A program made the translations under genes and the position numbers. Below the pieces are notes generated by a model. The model saw only the letters and a program-made list of their open reading frames with translations, was not told the DNA's origin and searched no databases. A stretch of DNA of 64,000 nt. Origin: JANQOH01 sp965200095 (GTDB taxonomy: Bacteria; Pseudomonadota; Alphaproteobacteria; UBA7887). Position 1 is the first letter of the stretch, and each line of letters begins with the position of its first letter. The stretch covers positions 496,001-560,000 of the forward strand of contig OZ241350.1 in NCBI GenBank assembly GCA_965200095.1, read 5' to 3'. Positions 40,913-49,479 of the stretch are shown piece by piece.

Positions 40913-42342
40913 AGGTCGAAACCCGGCGTTTCAGGGAGAAGAGCCGCGACGCGCTGGCGGATGCGCAGTTGCGCCGGGCGCTGGAAACGTTGCAGGTCAA
41001 CTTCTCCGGCAACCGCAGCGCCGCGATCGGACGCCTGCCCGAATTCGACGCGCTGCGGGACCGCGCCCGCGCCATCAAGGACGATGTCCTCGCGCATCTC
41101 GACGCTTACCTGGAGACCTGGGAGGCCGCCGCCGCCGCGGCCGGCGTGGAGGTTCACTGGGCGCGCGACGGCGCCGAGGCCCGGGAAACCATCGCCGGAC
41201 TGTGCCGCGACGCCGGCGTTCGCGTCGTCGCCAAGGCGAAATCGATGATCGGCGAGGAGATCGGCCTCAACCCTCATCTCGAGGCGGCGGGCTTCGAGAC
41301 CGTGGAGACCGACCTCGGCGAATATATCGTTCAGCTGGCCGGGGAGCCGCCGAGTCACATCATCGGGCCGGCCGTGCACAAGACGGTCGACCAGGTCGCC
41401 GACCTGTTCCACGAACACCACGCCGCCCGGGGCCAGAGCCGCAAGAGCGAGGGCGCCGCCCTCGTCGGCGAGGCGCGCGAAATGCTGCGCGACGTCTATT
41501 TCCGCGCCGACGCGGCGATCACCGGGGCGAACATGCTGGTCGCCGAAACCGGCTCGATCGTCATCGTCACCAACGAAGGCAACGCCGATCTCGCCCAGGG
41601 GCTGGCGCGCACGCATATCGTGCTGGCGAGTATCGAAAAGGTCGTGCCGAGCCTCGACGACGCCGCGACGATCCTGCGCGTGCTCGCGCGGTCGGCCACC
41701 GGCCAGGACATGGCGGCCTACACCACCGTCGTCACCGGGCCGCGGCGCGCGGGCGAGAGCGACGGCCCCGAACGGCTTCACGTCGTGTTGCTCGACAACG
41801 GGCGCAGCGGCCTGCTCGGCACGCGTTTCCGCGATGTGTTGCGCTGCATCCGCTGCGGCGCGTGCATGAACCACTGCCCGGTCTACGGCGCCGTCGGAGG
41901 CCACGCCTACGGGTGGGTCTATCCGGGTCCCATCGGCGCCGTGCTCACCCCGGCCCTGGTGGGGCTGGAGGCGGGACGGCATCTGCCCAACGCCTCGAGT
42001 TTCTGCGGTCGTTGCGCCGAAGTGTGCCCCATGCGCATCCCCCTGCCCGACCTGATGCGCGAATGGCGCGCGGAAGAGTTCTCCCGGGGGCTCGCTCCGC
42101 CGCGCCAGCGCCGGGCGCTCGGCCTGTGGTCGTGGGCGGTGCGGCGGCCCCGCCTTTATCGCCTGGGCGCGCGCCTGGCGGCGCGCCTGCTGGCGGCGCT
42201 CGGCGGCCGGCGGCGTCGCTTGCGGCGGCTTCCCGGCGCCGGCGGATGGACCGCGGGACGCGATCTGCCGGCGCCCGCAGGCGCCACCTTTCAGGCGCTG
42301 TGGGCCAAACGCAACGCCGCGGCCGGCGCGCGAACCCGATGA
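40909..42342 (+). CDS. lutB: L-lactate utilisation protein LutB (iron-sulfur protein)
   Basis: A 477-aa protein from ATG 40909. An LUD domain covers about residues 60-300 (VVAKAKSMIGEEIGLN, ETDLGEYIVQLAGE, GANMLVAETGSIVIVTNEGN). Two [4Fe-4S] ferredoxin motifs follow: CIRCGACMNHCP (about 313) and CGRCAEVCPM (about 366). A basic helical tail ends the chain. Electrons from lactate oxidation probably leave through these clusters. Both neighbours overlap it by 4 bases. Confidence 0.93.
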   Translation: MKVETRRFREKSRDALADAQLRRALETLQVNFSGNRSAAIGRLPEFDALRDRARAIKDDVLAHLDAYLETWEAAAAAAGVEVHWARDGAEARETIAGLCRDAGVRVVAKAKSMIGEEIGLNPHLEAAGFETVETDLGEYIVQLAGEPPSHIIGPAVHKTVDQVADLFHEHHAARGQSRKSEGAALVGEAREMLRDVYFRADAAITGANMLVAETGSIVIVTNEGNADLAQGLARTHIVLASIEKVVPSLDDAATILRVLARSATGQDMAAYTTVVTGPRRAGESDGPERLHVVLLDNGRSGLLGTRFRDVLRCIRCGACMNHCPVYGAVGGHAYGWVYPGPIGAVLTPALVGLEAGRHLPNASSFCGRCAEVCPMRIPLPDLMREWRAEEFSRGLAPPRQRRALGLWSWAVRRPRLYRLGARLAARLLAALGGRRRRLRRLPGAGGWTAGRDLPAPAGATFQALWAKRNAAAGARTR

Positions 42343-43013
42343 GCGCGGCCCGCAAGGGCGTCCTCGCCGCGGTCCGCAGCGGTCTCGGCCGCGGCCCGCT
42401 CGACGCCGCGCCCGCGCAGCGCCTCGCCGCGCAGACGGCGGAGGCCGACGGTCGGGCGATTCCCGCGCGCGGGCGCGTCGCCGCGGACGAGCGCGTCGCG
42501 CGGTTTCGGGAGAACGCCGAAGCGGTGAGCGCGACCGTGACGCGCATCGCCGGGCCCGGCGACCTGCCGGGCGCGGTCGCCGAATATCTGGCGGCCCGCA
42601 ATCTTCCCGCCGAAGTGCTGGCGACGCCGGACCCGTTCTTCGACCGCGTTCCGTGGGACCGGCGCCCCGCCCTGGAGGTGCGCCGCGGCGCTCATGGCGA
42701 GCACGACATGGTCGGTCTGTCGCGCGCCTTCGCGGCCGTCGCCGAAACGGGCTCCCTGGCGATGGCGGGCGGGGCGGACAACCCGCATCTGGCGAGTTTT
42801 GCGCCGGAGACGCAGATCGCCGTCCTGCCGGCGCAGCGCATCGTCGGCGCGTTCGAGGATGTCTGGGCGATGTTTCGCGGCGGCCTGCCGAGGACCCTGT
42901 CCTTCGTCACCGGTCCGTCGCGCACCGGCGATATCGGCCTCAGGATCGAACTCGGCGCGCACGGGCCGCGGCGCCTGCACATCGTCATCGGCGATTTTCA
43001 TTTCGGTCCGTAG
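42339..43013 (+). CDS. lutC: L-lactate utilisation protein LutC (LUD domain)
   Basis: A 224-aa protein from ATG 42339, overlapping the lutB stop by ATGA. A short variable N-terminus leads into an LUD domain: SRAFAAVAETGSLAMAGGA, LPAQRIVGAFEDVW, GGLPRTLSFVTGPSRTGDI and HIVIGDF at the end. It completes the lutABC set. No FadR/LldR-type regulator or lactate permease is seen directly beside the operon. Confidence 0.92.
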   Translation: MSAARKGVLAAVRSGLGRGPLDAAPAQRLAAQTAEADGRAIPARGRVAADERVARFRENAEAVSATVTRIAGPGDLPGAVAEYLAARNLPAEVLATPDPFFDRVPWDRRPALEVRRGAHGEHDMVGLSRAFAAVAETGSLAMAGGADNPHLASFAPETQIAVLPAQRIVGAFEDVWAMFRGGLPRTLSFVTGPSRTGDIGLRIELGAHGPRRLHIVIGDFHFGP

Positions 43014-43206
43014 CGGCGCGCCGCGTCCACGAAGACCCGGCGGGGCCGTTCGCCGCGATGCGACGGACCGGCTGCGGTCGCCTCGGGAATCGCCGGCGAG
43101 GCGCCCTTGCATCGGCAGGGAACCGCTATATCCATAGGGCTTCCCGGGCGAGCGGGCCCGGGCGCCGTTCGCCCCGACGCGGGAAAGGCATGGGACAGGA
43201 CAGGGA

Positions 43207-44196
43207 ATGGACTTCGCCCTCCTTCGGAACCTGATCGACCTGCCCGGCGTCAACGCCGTTCTGCTGGTCGTCTTCGCGCTGGTCCTGCTCTGGCGCGGCG
43301 TGAGGATCGTCCCGCAGTCCGAGGTCTTTGTCGTCGAGCGGTTCGGGAAATTCCGGCGGACGCTTCCGGCCGGGTTGAACCTGATCGTGCCGTTCCTCGA
43401 CCGGGTTTCGCGCCGCATATCGATCCTCGAGCGCCAATTGCCCGAATTCGAGATCAGCGTGATCACCCGCGACAATGTGGAGGTCAATCTCGAGGCGACG
43501 GTCTTCTACCGGATCGTCGACGCGGCGCGGTCGATCTACCGCATCCGCGACGTGGACGGGGCGCTGCATACCGAGGCGACGTCGATCGTGCGTTCGGCCG
43601 CCGGGCGGCTGGAGCTCGACGAGTTGCAGTCGTCGCGCGAGGCGATGAACGAGGAGATCGGCCGCAACCTCCAGTCCAAGGCCGACGAGTGGGGTCTGGA
43701 CATCACGTCGACCGCGATCACCGATGTCGTCGTCGACGAATTGACCAAGGCGGCGCAACGCCAGCAATTGAACGCCGAGCGCGAACGCCGCGCCGCCATC
43801 GCCCGCGCGGAAGGCGAGAAGCGCGCCGTCGAACTCGCCGCCGAGGCCAAACTGTTCGAAGCGCAGAAAGAAGCGGAGGCGCTGCGCCTGACGGCGGACG
43901 CGGAGGCTTATGCAGTCCGGATTAAGGCCGAGGCCGACGCCGAGCAGACGCGGGTCGTCGCCCGCGCTATCGCCGACGACGGCCAGCCGGCGGTGAATTT
44001 CGAAGTGCTCAAGCGCCAGGTCGACGCCCTCGCCCGGCTCGCCGCGTCGCCGAACGCCAAGACGGTCGTGGTGCCGACCGATGTCACCGGCGTCATCGGG
44101 TCGCTGCACACGATCGCCGAGAATCTGGGCGCCGAGAATCCGGGCGCCGGAAACATGGGCCGAAACATGGGCGGATCGCGGGATGGCGGTCGATAG
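43207..44196 (+). CDS. SPFH-domain protein (stomatin/QmcA-like)
   Basis: A 329-aa protein from ATG 43207 (GGGACAGGACAGGG in front). One N-terminal membrane helix (about 15-30, NAVLLVVFALVLLW) leads into an SPFH domain: VPQSEVFVVERFGKF, RRTLPAGLNLIVPFLD, NVEVNLEATVFYRI and the helix ERERRAAIARAEGEK. A coiled coil and a flexible tail (NPGAGNMGRNMGG) end the chain. Such slipins organise membrane microdomains and protect membrane proteases. An NfeD partner overlaps the 3' end, the usual pairing. Confidence 0.9.
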   Translation: MDFALLRNLIDLPGVNAVLLVVFALVLLWRGVRIVPQSEVFVVERFGKFRRTLPAGLNLIVPFLDRVSRRISILERQLPEFEISVITRDNVEVNLEATVFYRIVDAARSIYRIRDVDGALHTEATSIVRSAAGRLELDELQSSREAMNEEIGRNLQSKADEWGLDITSTAITDVVVDELTKAAQRQQLNAERERRAAIARAEGEKRAVELAAEAKLFEAQKEAEALRLTADAEAYAVRIKAEADAEQTRVVARAIADDGQPAVNFEVLKRQVDALARLAASPNAKTVVVPTDVTGVIGSLHTIAENLGAENPGAGNMGRNMGGSRDGGR

Positions 44197-44491
44197 CGCG
44201 CTGGAGGCCTGGCTTTTCCTGCCGGCGCTCTGGGTGGCTCTCGCGATCGTGCTCGTGGGCGCCGACATGTTGTTCGGCTTCCACTTTTTCGTGCTCTCCA
44301 TCGGCGTCGCCTGCCTCGTTCTGGCCGGCCTGCTGTTCGCGCAGCAGGGCCCGTGGGCGGTCGACGCGATCGCGATCGGGAGCTGGCGCGGCCTCGCGGT
44401 CTGGTTCGCGGCCCTTTCCGTCGCGTCGGTCCTGGCGATCAAGGGCGTGTTCCAGCGGTGGCGCGGGCGGCCGGACATCAACGAATACTGA
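44183..44491 (+). CDS. NfeD-family membrane protein
   Basis: A 102-aa protein from ATG 44183, overlapping the SPFH gene by 14 bases. Three membrane segments: LFLPALWVALAIVLVGADML, FHFFVLSIGVACLVLAGLLF and GLAVWFAALSVASVLAI. There is no serine-protease module and only a short C-terminal OB-like remnant. Short NfeD proteins are standard partners of SPFH proteins (as in the qmcA-ybbK pair). Confidence 0.82.
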   Translation: MAVDSALEAWLFLPALWVALAIVLVGADMLFGFHFFVLSIGVACLVLAGLLFAQQGPWAVDAIAIGSWRGLAVWFAALSVASVLAIKGVFQRWRGRPDINEY

Positions 44492-44548
44492 GCGCGCGCC
44501 GTCGCGAAAACCTTGCGGACAGCGCCGGCGGCGCGGTATCGTGGCCGC

Positions 44549-45211
44549 ATGACCGACGGTGGCGAAACGGGCGCGAACGGCGACCGCGACGCGCGGATCG
44601 TCGATGCCGCGCTGTCGCTCGCGGCGGCGCGCGGGTGGCGCGGTCTGGCGCTGGCGGATATCGCCGCGGCCGCCGACCTGCCGCTCGCCGAGGTCGCGGC
44701 GCGCTATCCCGGCAAGGGCGCCATTCTGGACGGCCTGGCGCAGCGGGCGGACCTTGCGGTTCTTGCCGGCGCCTGCGAGGGAGACAGAGACCAGCCGGCG
44801 CGCGACCGCCTGCTGGACGCGCTCATGCGGCGCTTCGACGCATTGCGCCCGTGGCGCGAGGGGCTGCGCGCGGTGCGCCGCGACCCGGCGGCCGCCGTCG
44901 GCGCCGCGCCGGCGCTGATGCGTTCGATGACCGCCGCCCTCGAAGCGGCGGGGATACCCGGCGACGGGCCGGGCGGGTTCGTCCGCGCCGCCGGCCTCGC
45001 CGCGATCTACCTGTCCGCGCTGCGCGTGTGGCTGGACGACGAGAGCGAAGATCAGGGCGCAACGACCGCGCATCTCGCACGCCGGCTCGAACGGGCGGAT
45101 CGACTGCTTGCCGCCTGCCGCCGCTGCGGAAGGCGGGGACGCAACGCCGCGCCCGGTCAGGCGCCCGACGAGGCCGGCTCGGGGGCCGGGGAAGCGCCGA
45201 ACGCCGTATAG
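44549..45211 (+). CDS. TetR-family (COQ9-like) transcriptional regulator
   Basis: A 220-aa protein from ATG 44549. N-terminal TetR helix-turn-helix: IVDAALSLAAARGWRGLAL, LADIAAAADLPLAEVAARYPGKGAILD. The C-terminal helical ligand domain is short, with LMRSMTAALEAAGIPGDG resembling the COQ9/TetR group. Its 3' end overlaps the convergent Gfo/Idh gene by 55 bases. The target is unknown. Confidence 0.78.
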   Translation: MTDGGETGANGDRDARIVDAALSLAAARGWRGLALADIAAAADLPLAEVAARYPGKGAILDGLAQRADLAVLAGACEGDRDQPARDRLLDALMRRFDALRPWREGLRAVRRDPAAAVGAAPALMRSMTAALEAAGIPGDGPGGFVRAAGLAAIYLSALRVWLDDESEDQGATTAHLARRLERADRLLAACRRCGRRGRNAAPGQAPDEAGSGAGEAPNAV

Positions 45212-46362
45212 TCCGCCGGCACCGAGGCGACGGCGACCGGCAGGCCGGTCTCGGCGGAGCGGATCGCAGCGAGCGCGCAGCGCACCGCGCGCACGCCGTC
45301 CGCGCCGCCATAGCGCGGCGCGCGGCCCTCGAGTATGGCGTCGACGACATCGCGCACGCGGTTCGCGTGGCCGCGGCTGTAATAGGCGATCTCCGAGTCC
45401 CAGACATCGTCGCCGCCTTCGTCGAAGCGGAAGGCGCGCGTCGGCGCGCCCTCGCGATGCAGCAGCAGGTGCCGCTCCTCGCCGCGCCAGGACAGCCCGC
45501 CGCCGCCCTCGCCCAGGACTTCGATCATCCCTTCGTCGCCGTGAATGCAGGTGCTGAAGCCGCGTCTCGCGTCGTATTTCCCGTTGAGCCTCTCGGCGCG
45601 CGTCCACACGCCGTGCCGCGCGGGGTCGGCGAAGCGGAAAACGACGACGGGAATGTCGGCTTCGGGCGCCGCATAGGGGTCGTGGGCGGCGCCGGCGCGC
45701 CCCGCCCCGCGCGGATCGGCGCTGACGAGAGCGTGGACCTCGGCGATGGCGTCGTCGAGCGCGAAATACTCAGCGGCGGCGAAGAAATGGACCGCGTGAT
45801 CGAAGAACCACGGCCAGGCGCCGCCGCCCGACAGCCGCGGGTCGACGCGCCAGCCGCGCTCGTCGGGACCGGTGTCGATCGCCGGGCGGGCGCGTCGCAG
45901 CCAGGCGCCCTGACGGCAGCGGATCTGAAGCGGCCGACCGATGGCGCCCGCCGCAATCAACCCCCGCGCCCTCATATGCGAGGTGTGGAAGACCCAGGTC
46001 TCGCCGACCGCGAGGGCGAGGCCGCGCTCGCGCGCCCGCGCCGTCGCCGCCTCGCCTTCGCCGACGCCGGCGCAGAACGGCTTCTCGCAGAGAACATGCT
46101 TGCCGGCCTCCAGCGCCGCAAGGCACATCGGCGCGTGCAGGAAGGTCGGGGTGGCGATGTCCACGAGGTCGACATCCTCGCGCGCCAGCAGGTCTTCGTA
46201 GTCGGTGTGAACGCCGTCGACGCCGCAGTCGCGGGCGACCCGCCGGCAGCGCTCGCCGTCGCGGTCGCAGAGGGCGACGACGCGCGCCTGCGCGCAGGCG
46301 GCGTAGCCCTTCAGATGCGCCGCCGCAGCCAGGCCCAGCCCGACGATTCCGACCCCGATCAT
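45157..46362 (-). CDS. Gfo/Idh/MocA-family oxidoreductase
   Basis: A 401-aa protein from ATG 46362 with GGGAGGCCGGGAG in front. Rossmann start: GVGIVGLGLAAAAHL; conserved CEKPF (the E-K-P motif, about 93-97); and the middle sheet domain with GGGAWPWFFDHAVHFF, with the catalytic H at DHAVH. Cofactor: an acidic residue after VVALCDRD suggests NAD. Substrates of the family are sugars, inositol or bile pigments, which cannot be told here. It diverges from the SoxYZ-like gene. Confidence 0.87.
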   Translation of the reverse strand: MIGVGIVGLGLAAAAHLKGYAACAQARVVALCDRDGERCRRVARDCGVDGVHTDYEDLLAREDVDLVDIATPTFLHAPMCLAALEAGKHVLCEKPFCAGVGEGEAATARARERGLALAVGETWVFHTSHMRARGLIAAGAIGRPLQIRCRQGAWLRRARPAIDTGPDERGWRVDPRLSGGGAWPWFFDHAVHFFAAAEYFALDDAIAEVHALVSADPRGAGRAGAAHDPYAAPEADIPVVVFRFADPARHGVWTRAERLNGKYDARRGFSTCIHGDEGMIEVLGEGGGGLSWRGEERHLLLHREGAPTRAFRFDEGGDDVWDSEIAYYSRGHANRVRDVVDAILEGRAPRYGGADGVRAVRCALAAIRSAETGLPVAVASVPADYTAFGASPAPEPASSGA

Positions 46363-46457
46363 TTTCCGCTCCCGGCCTCCCGCCGAAGGCGTTACCACGC
46401 GCCCGCGTTTGGCGGTAGTGTGCGCCGTCCGGCGGACGGAACAGGGAGGGTTGTGCG

Positions 46458-47288
46458 ATGAGGGAAGCGTTTCTTCGAGCCGCTGCGGGCGCCGCGTGCG
46501 CGCTGGCGACATCGATCGCCGCGGCGGCGGAAGCGCCGGCAACCGAGGCGTGGCGCGATGTCCTCGATCTCGAATTCGCCGGGGCCGAGGTGGTCTACGA
46601 CGACAGCGTTCATCTCGTCGCGCCGGAACGCGTGGAGGAAGCGTTCAGCGTTCCCGTCGTCATCGGGCTCTCGGAGACTCCCTACAACGTGCGCGAGGTC
46701 GCGCTGTTCGCCGAGAACAACCCGTTCCCGCAAGTGATGCGCGCCGTGCCGAACGCTCCGCTGCACGCCATCGGCCTCGATATCCGCCTCGAACGGTCGA
46801 CCCCGGTGCGCGCCGCGGCGCGCGACGAAGCCGGCGTGTGGCATGTGGCGAGCCGCGAGGTGCGCGTGGCGAACCCCGGCGGCTGTTCGGCGGGCGGGGG
46901 CGGCGGAATGCCCGTGGGCGAGATCGCCATGCGGCAGTTCGTGCGGCCCAACGGGGTCAGTCGCCTGAAACTGCGCATCGGCCACCCCATGCACACGGGT
47001 CTGGCCGTCGATGCGGCGACCGATGAGGTGGTCCCGGCGCATTATATCGACCGGGTGACGGTCGGCGGCGCCGCGGGCGCGCTGGTCGAATTGCGGTTGT
47101 GGGCCTCGGTCTCCGCGGACCCGACGCTGATGTTCGACCTCCCCGAAATGCAGGCGAGCGTGCGCGTCGAGGCGGCGGACACCGAAGCGGGGATATTCGA
47201 CCTCGCCGCCCGCCCGCCGACCATCCGCCGCGGCTACCGCTGGGAAGACGAATTCGCGGTAGACACGCGGCCGGTGAGCGCGATGTAG
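46458..47288 (+). CDS. Quinoprotein-dehydrogenase-associated SoxYZ-like carrier
   Basis: A 276-aa exported protein; the signal peptide is about residues 1-24 (AACALATSIAAAAEA). A SoxY-like domain (about 28-150) ends in ANPGGCSAGGGGG with C143 as the likely carrier cysteine. A SoxZ-like domain (about 165-270) follows with KLRIGHPMHTGLAVD and HYIDRVTV. This single-chain fusion is the form found with PQQ quinoproteins rather than thiosulfate oxidation, whose SoxY ends in GGCGG. No quinoprotein or cytochrome gene is beside it, so its partner is elsewhere. Confidence 0.83.
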   Translation: MREAFLRAAAGAACALATSIAAAAEAPATEAWRDVLDLEFAGAEVVYDDSVHLVAPERVEEAFSVPVVIGLSETPYNVREVALFAENNPFPQVMRAVPNAPLHAIGLDIRLERSTPVRAAARDEAGVWHVASREVRVANPGGCSAGGGGGMPVGEIAMRQFVRPNGVSRLKLRIGHPMHTGLAVDAATDEVVPAHYIDRVTVGGAAGALVELRLWASVSADPTLMFDLPEMQASVRVEAADTEAGIFDLAARPPTIRRGYRWEDEFAVDTRPVSAM

Positions 47289-47304
47289 CGCCGCCGCCGG
47301 AACG

Positions 47305-47910
47305 TCATCGCGCCGGACGCGCAAGGCCCGCGGCGCGGACGGGCGCGAAACTGCGGCGGTGGTGCGGGCTCGGCCCGTGCCGTGCGAGCGCCGCGAGATG
47401 GGCGCGGGTGGGGTAGCCGGCGTTGCGCTCCCAGCCGTAATGGGGCCAGGCGCGGGCCAGCGCCGCCATCCGCCGGTCGCGGCAGACCTTGGCGACGATC
47501 GACGCCGCGGCGATCGACAGGCTGCGGCGGTCGCCGCCGACGACCGTGCGCACATCGCAAGGCAGGTCCGGGGCGCGGTTGCCGTCCACCAGCGCATGGT
47601 CGGGGCGGCGCGCCAGCCCGGCGACGGCGCGGCGCATCGCCGTCATCGTCGCCCGCAGGATGTTGTCGCGGTCGATCTCCTCGACCGACGCCTCGCCGAC
47701 CGCGACCGTGGCGACCGCACGCAACGCCTCGCAGAGCGCCGCGCGGCGGGCGGCGTCCAGACGTTTGGAATCGTCGATCCCCTCCGGTATCCGCGCCGGG
47801 TCGAGGATCGCCGCAGCGGCGAACACCGGGCCGGCGAGCGGACCGCGGCCCGCCTCGTCCACGCCGCAGACGACGCCGTCCAGACCGGTTTCGAGCGAGA
47901 AATCGGGCAT
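47305..47910 (-). CDS. rnhB: Ribonuclease HII
   Basis: A 201-aa enzyme from ATG 47910. Metal-binding acids: D18 and E19 in CGVDEAGRGPLAGPV, and D in HALVDGNRAPDL. DDSKRLDAARR and SIAAASIVAKVCRDR are the usual type 2 RNase H blocks. It removes ribonucleotides from RNA-DNA hybrids. It ends 16 bases before the SoxYZ-like gene's stop (convergent). Confidence 0.94.
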   Translation of the reverse strand: MPDFSLETGLDGVVCGVDEAGRGPLAGPVFAAAAILDPARIPEGIDDSKRLDAARRAALCEALRAVATVAVGEASVEEIDRDNILRATMTAMRRAVAGLARRPDHALVDGNRAPDLPCDVRTVVGGDRRSLSIAAASIVAKVCRDRRMAALARAWPHYGWERNAGYPTRAHLAALARHGPSPHHRRSFAPVRAAGLARPAR

Positions 47911-48033
47911 CGGCGCCACAGTGCCGCCCGCCGCGGCGGCGTCAAGACGGCGCGCCCGCCGGCGGGCGCAGCCTGTATCCCCGTAGCCGCGTCGGTTGTT
48001 TTCATGCGGCTTTACGGTAGATTTCGGCCGGTC

Positions 48034-49479
48034 ATGAGGGGCTTTTCCGGTTTTGCGGCGCGCCGGTCGGCGTGGGCGCCGGCGATCGCCGCGCTGGCCG
48101 CCGCGGGATGCGCGGGCGAGGCCCCCGCGCCGGCGCCGGTCGACCTCGCGGGCAACGCCGAACGCCTGCTCGCGCGCGACCTGTCCGACGAGGGGCTGCG
48201 CGACTTTCTGGCCGCGTCGGGTCTCGACGGGCAAGGGACCGGCCCGCAAGGGCTGTGGACCCTGGACGGGCTGACCGCGGCGGCGATCCGGTTCGACGCC
48301 GGCATCGCCGAGGCGCGGGCGCGGTGGCGCCGGGCGGTCGCCGCGGAAACCACGGCGGCGCGCCGCGCGGCGCCGGCGCTGGCCCCCGAACTGGCGTGGG
48401 ACACGCAGCCCGACGGGGGGGAGGACTCGCCGCTCACGGTCGGATTCTCGCTGGTCTTGCCGCCCGCGGCGGGCGACCGGCGCGCGGCGCGGCTGGCGCT
48501 GGCGCGCGCCGAGACCGACGCCCTCGCCTTCGAGACCATGCGTCTCGCCTGGGAACGCCGCGCCGTCGTGCGCCGCGCTGTCGTCGGCTGCCGGGCGGCC
48601 GAACTCCGCCTCGCCGACGCCGGTATCCGGCGCGGCGCGCTCGAGCGCATCGTTGCGCTTCACGAAAGGCGCCATGCGCTCGGCGAAGCGGGGGCGGGCG
48701 CGGTTGCGCGGGCCCGCCGCGACGCCGACGAGGCGGCGCGCGAAGAGGCCGCTCTCGCCGGGGACCGCGAGACCTGCCGTGGACATCTGGCGGCGGCGCT
48801 CGGCGCCCCGCTCGCCGCGGTCGCGTCGCTCCGCCTCGACGCAAGCGGCCTCGAAAACGCCGCGCCGCGCGCCGCGCCGGCGGCGGGCGCCCGCCGGGCG
48901 GCGCTCACGGGCCGCCTCGACATCCGCGCCGCGCTCGCCCGGCACGCCGCGGCGGAAGCGCGCCTGGCGCTGGAGGTCGCCCGCCGCCGCCCCGGGATCG
49001 CGCTCGAACCCGGCCTGTTCTGGGACCGGGGCGGCCTTGTCTGGAGCCTGGGCAGCCAGATCGGACTCGGTTTTCTGTTCGACGATGCGGGGCCGGTGCG
49101 CGAGGCGGCGGCGGCGCGCGAGACGGCGGCGCGGGCGGTGCTGGCGAAACAGGCGGGGGTTCTCGCCGAACTCGCCGCGGCGGACGCCGCCCTGGCGGCG
49201 GCGCGGCTGCGGCGCGAGGCGGCCCGCACGGCGGCGCGGCGCGCCGGGGCGTTGCTCGGCGTGGCGGAGGCGCGCCGCGCCGGCGGCGAGGCGGGGCGTC
49301 TCGCGGTGCTCGAGGCCGAGCTCGGAGTCGCCGCCGCGGCGAGCGCGGAAACCGAAGCGCGCCTCGCCGTCATGGCCGCCGTCGCCGCTTATGAGGATGT
49401 CCTGGAGCGCCCCGCCGCCGGCGCGCCGGACTTCGACCTCGCCCGCCTCGCCCTGCTGGCGGAAACGACGCGTCGATGA
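48034..49479 (+). CDS. TolC-family outer-membrane efflux lipoprotein
   Basis: About 481 aa; ATG 48034 is preferred, ATG 48004 is possible. A lipobox AALAAAGC puts the acylated cysteine at residue 26. The rest is helical TolC-type repeats rich in Ala/Arg (LTVGFSLVLPPAAGDRRAAR, GRLDIRAALARHAAAEARLALEVARR, EPGLFWDRGGLVWSLGSQIGLGFLF). It resembles the CusC/CzcC outer-membrane partner of heavy-metal RND pumps. Its stop overlaps the adaptor gene by ATGA, and the RND pump gene follows. Confidence 0.8.
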   Translation: MRGFSGFAARRSAWAPAIAALAAAGCAGEAPAPAPVDLAGNAERLLARDLSDEGLRDFLAASGLDGQGTGPQGLWTLDGLTAAAIRFDAGIAEARARWRRAVAAETTAARRAAPALAPELAWDTQPDGGEDSPLTVGFSLVLPPAAGDRRAARLALARAETDALAFETMRLAWERRAVVRRAVVGCRAAELRLADAGIRRGALERIVALHERRHALGEAGAGAVARARRDADEAAREEAALAGDRETCRGHLAAALGAPLAAVASLRLDASGLENAAPRAAPAAGARRAALTGRLDIRAALARHAAAEARLALEVARRRPGIALEPGLFWDRGGLVWSLGSQIGLGFLFDDAGPVREAAAARETAARAVLAKQAGVLAELAAADAALAAARLRREAARTAARRAGALLGVAEARRAGGEAGRLAVLEAELGVAAAASAETEARLAVMAAVAAYEDVLERPAAGAPDFDLARLALLAETTRR

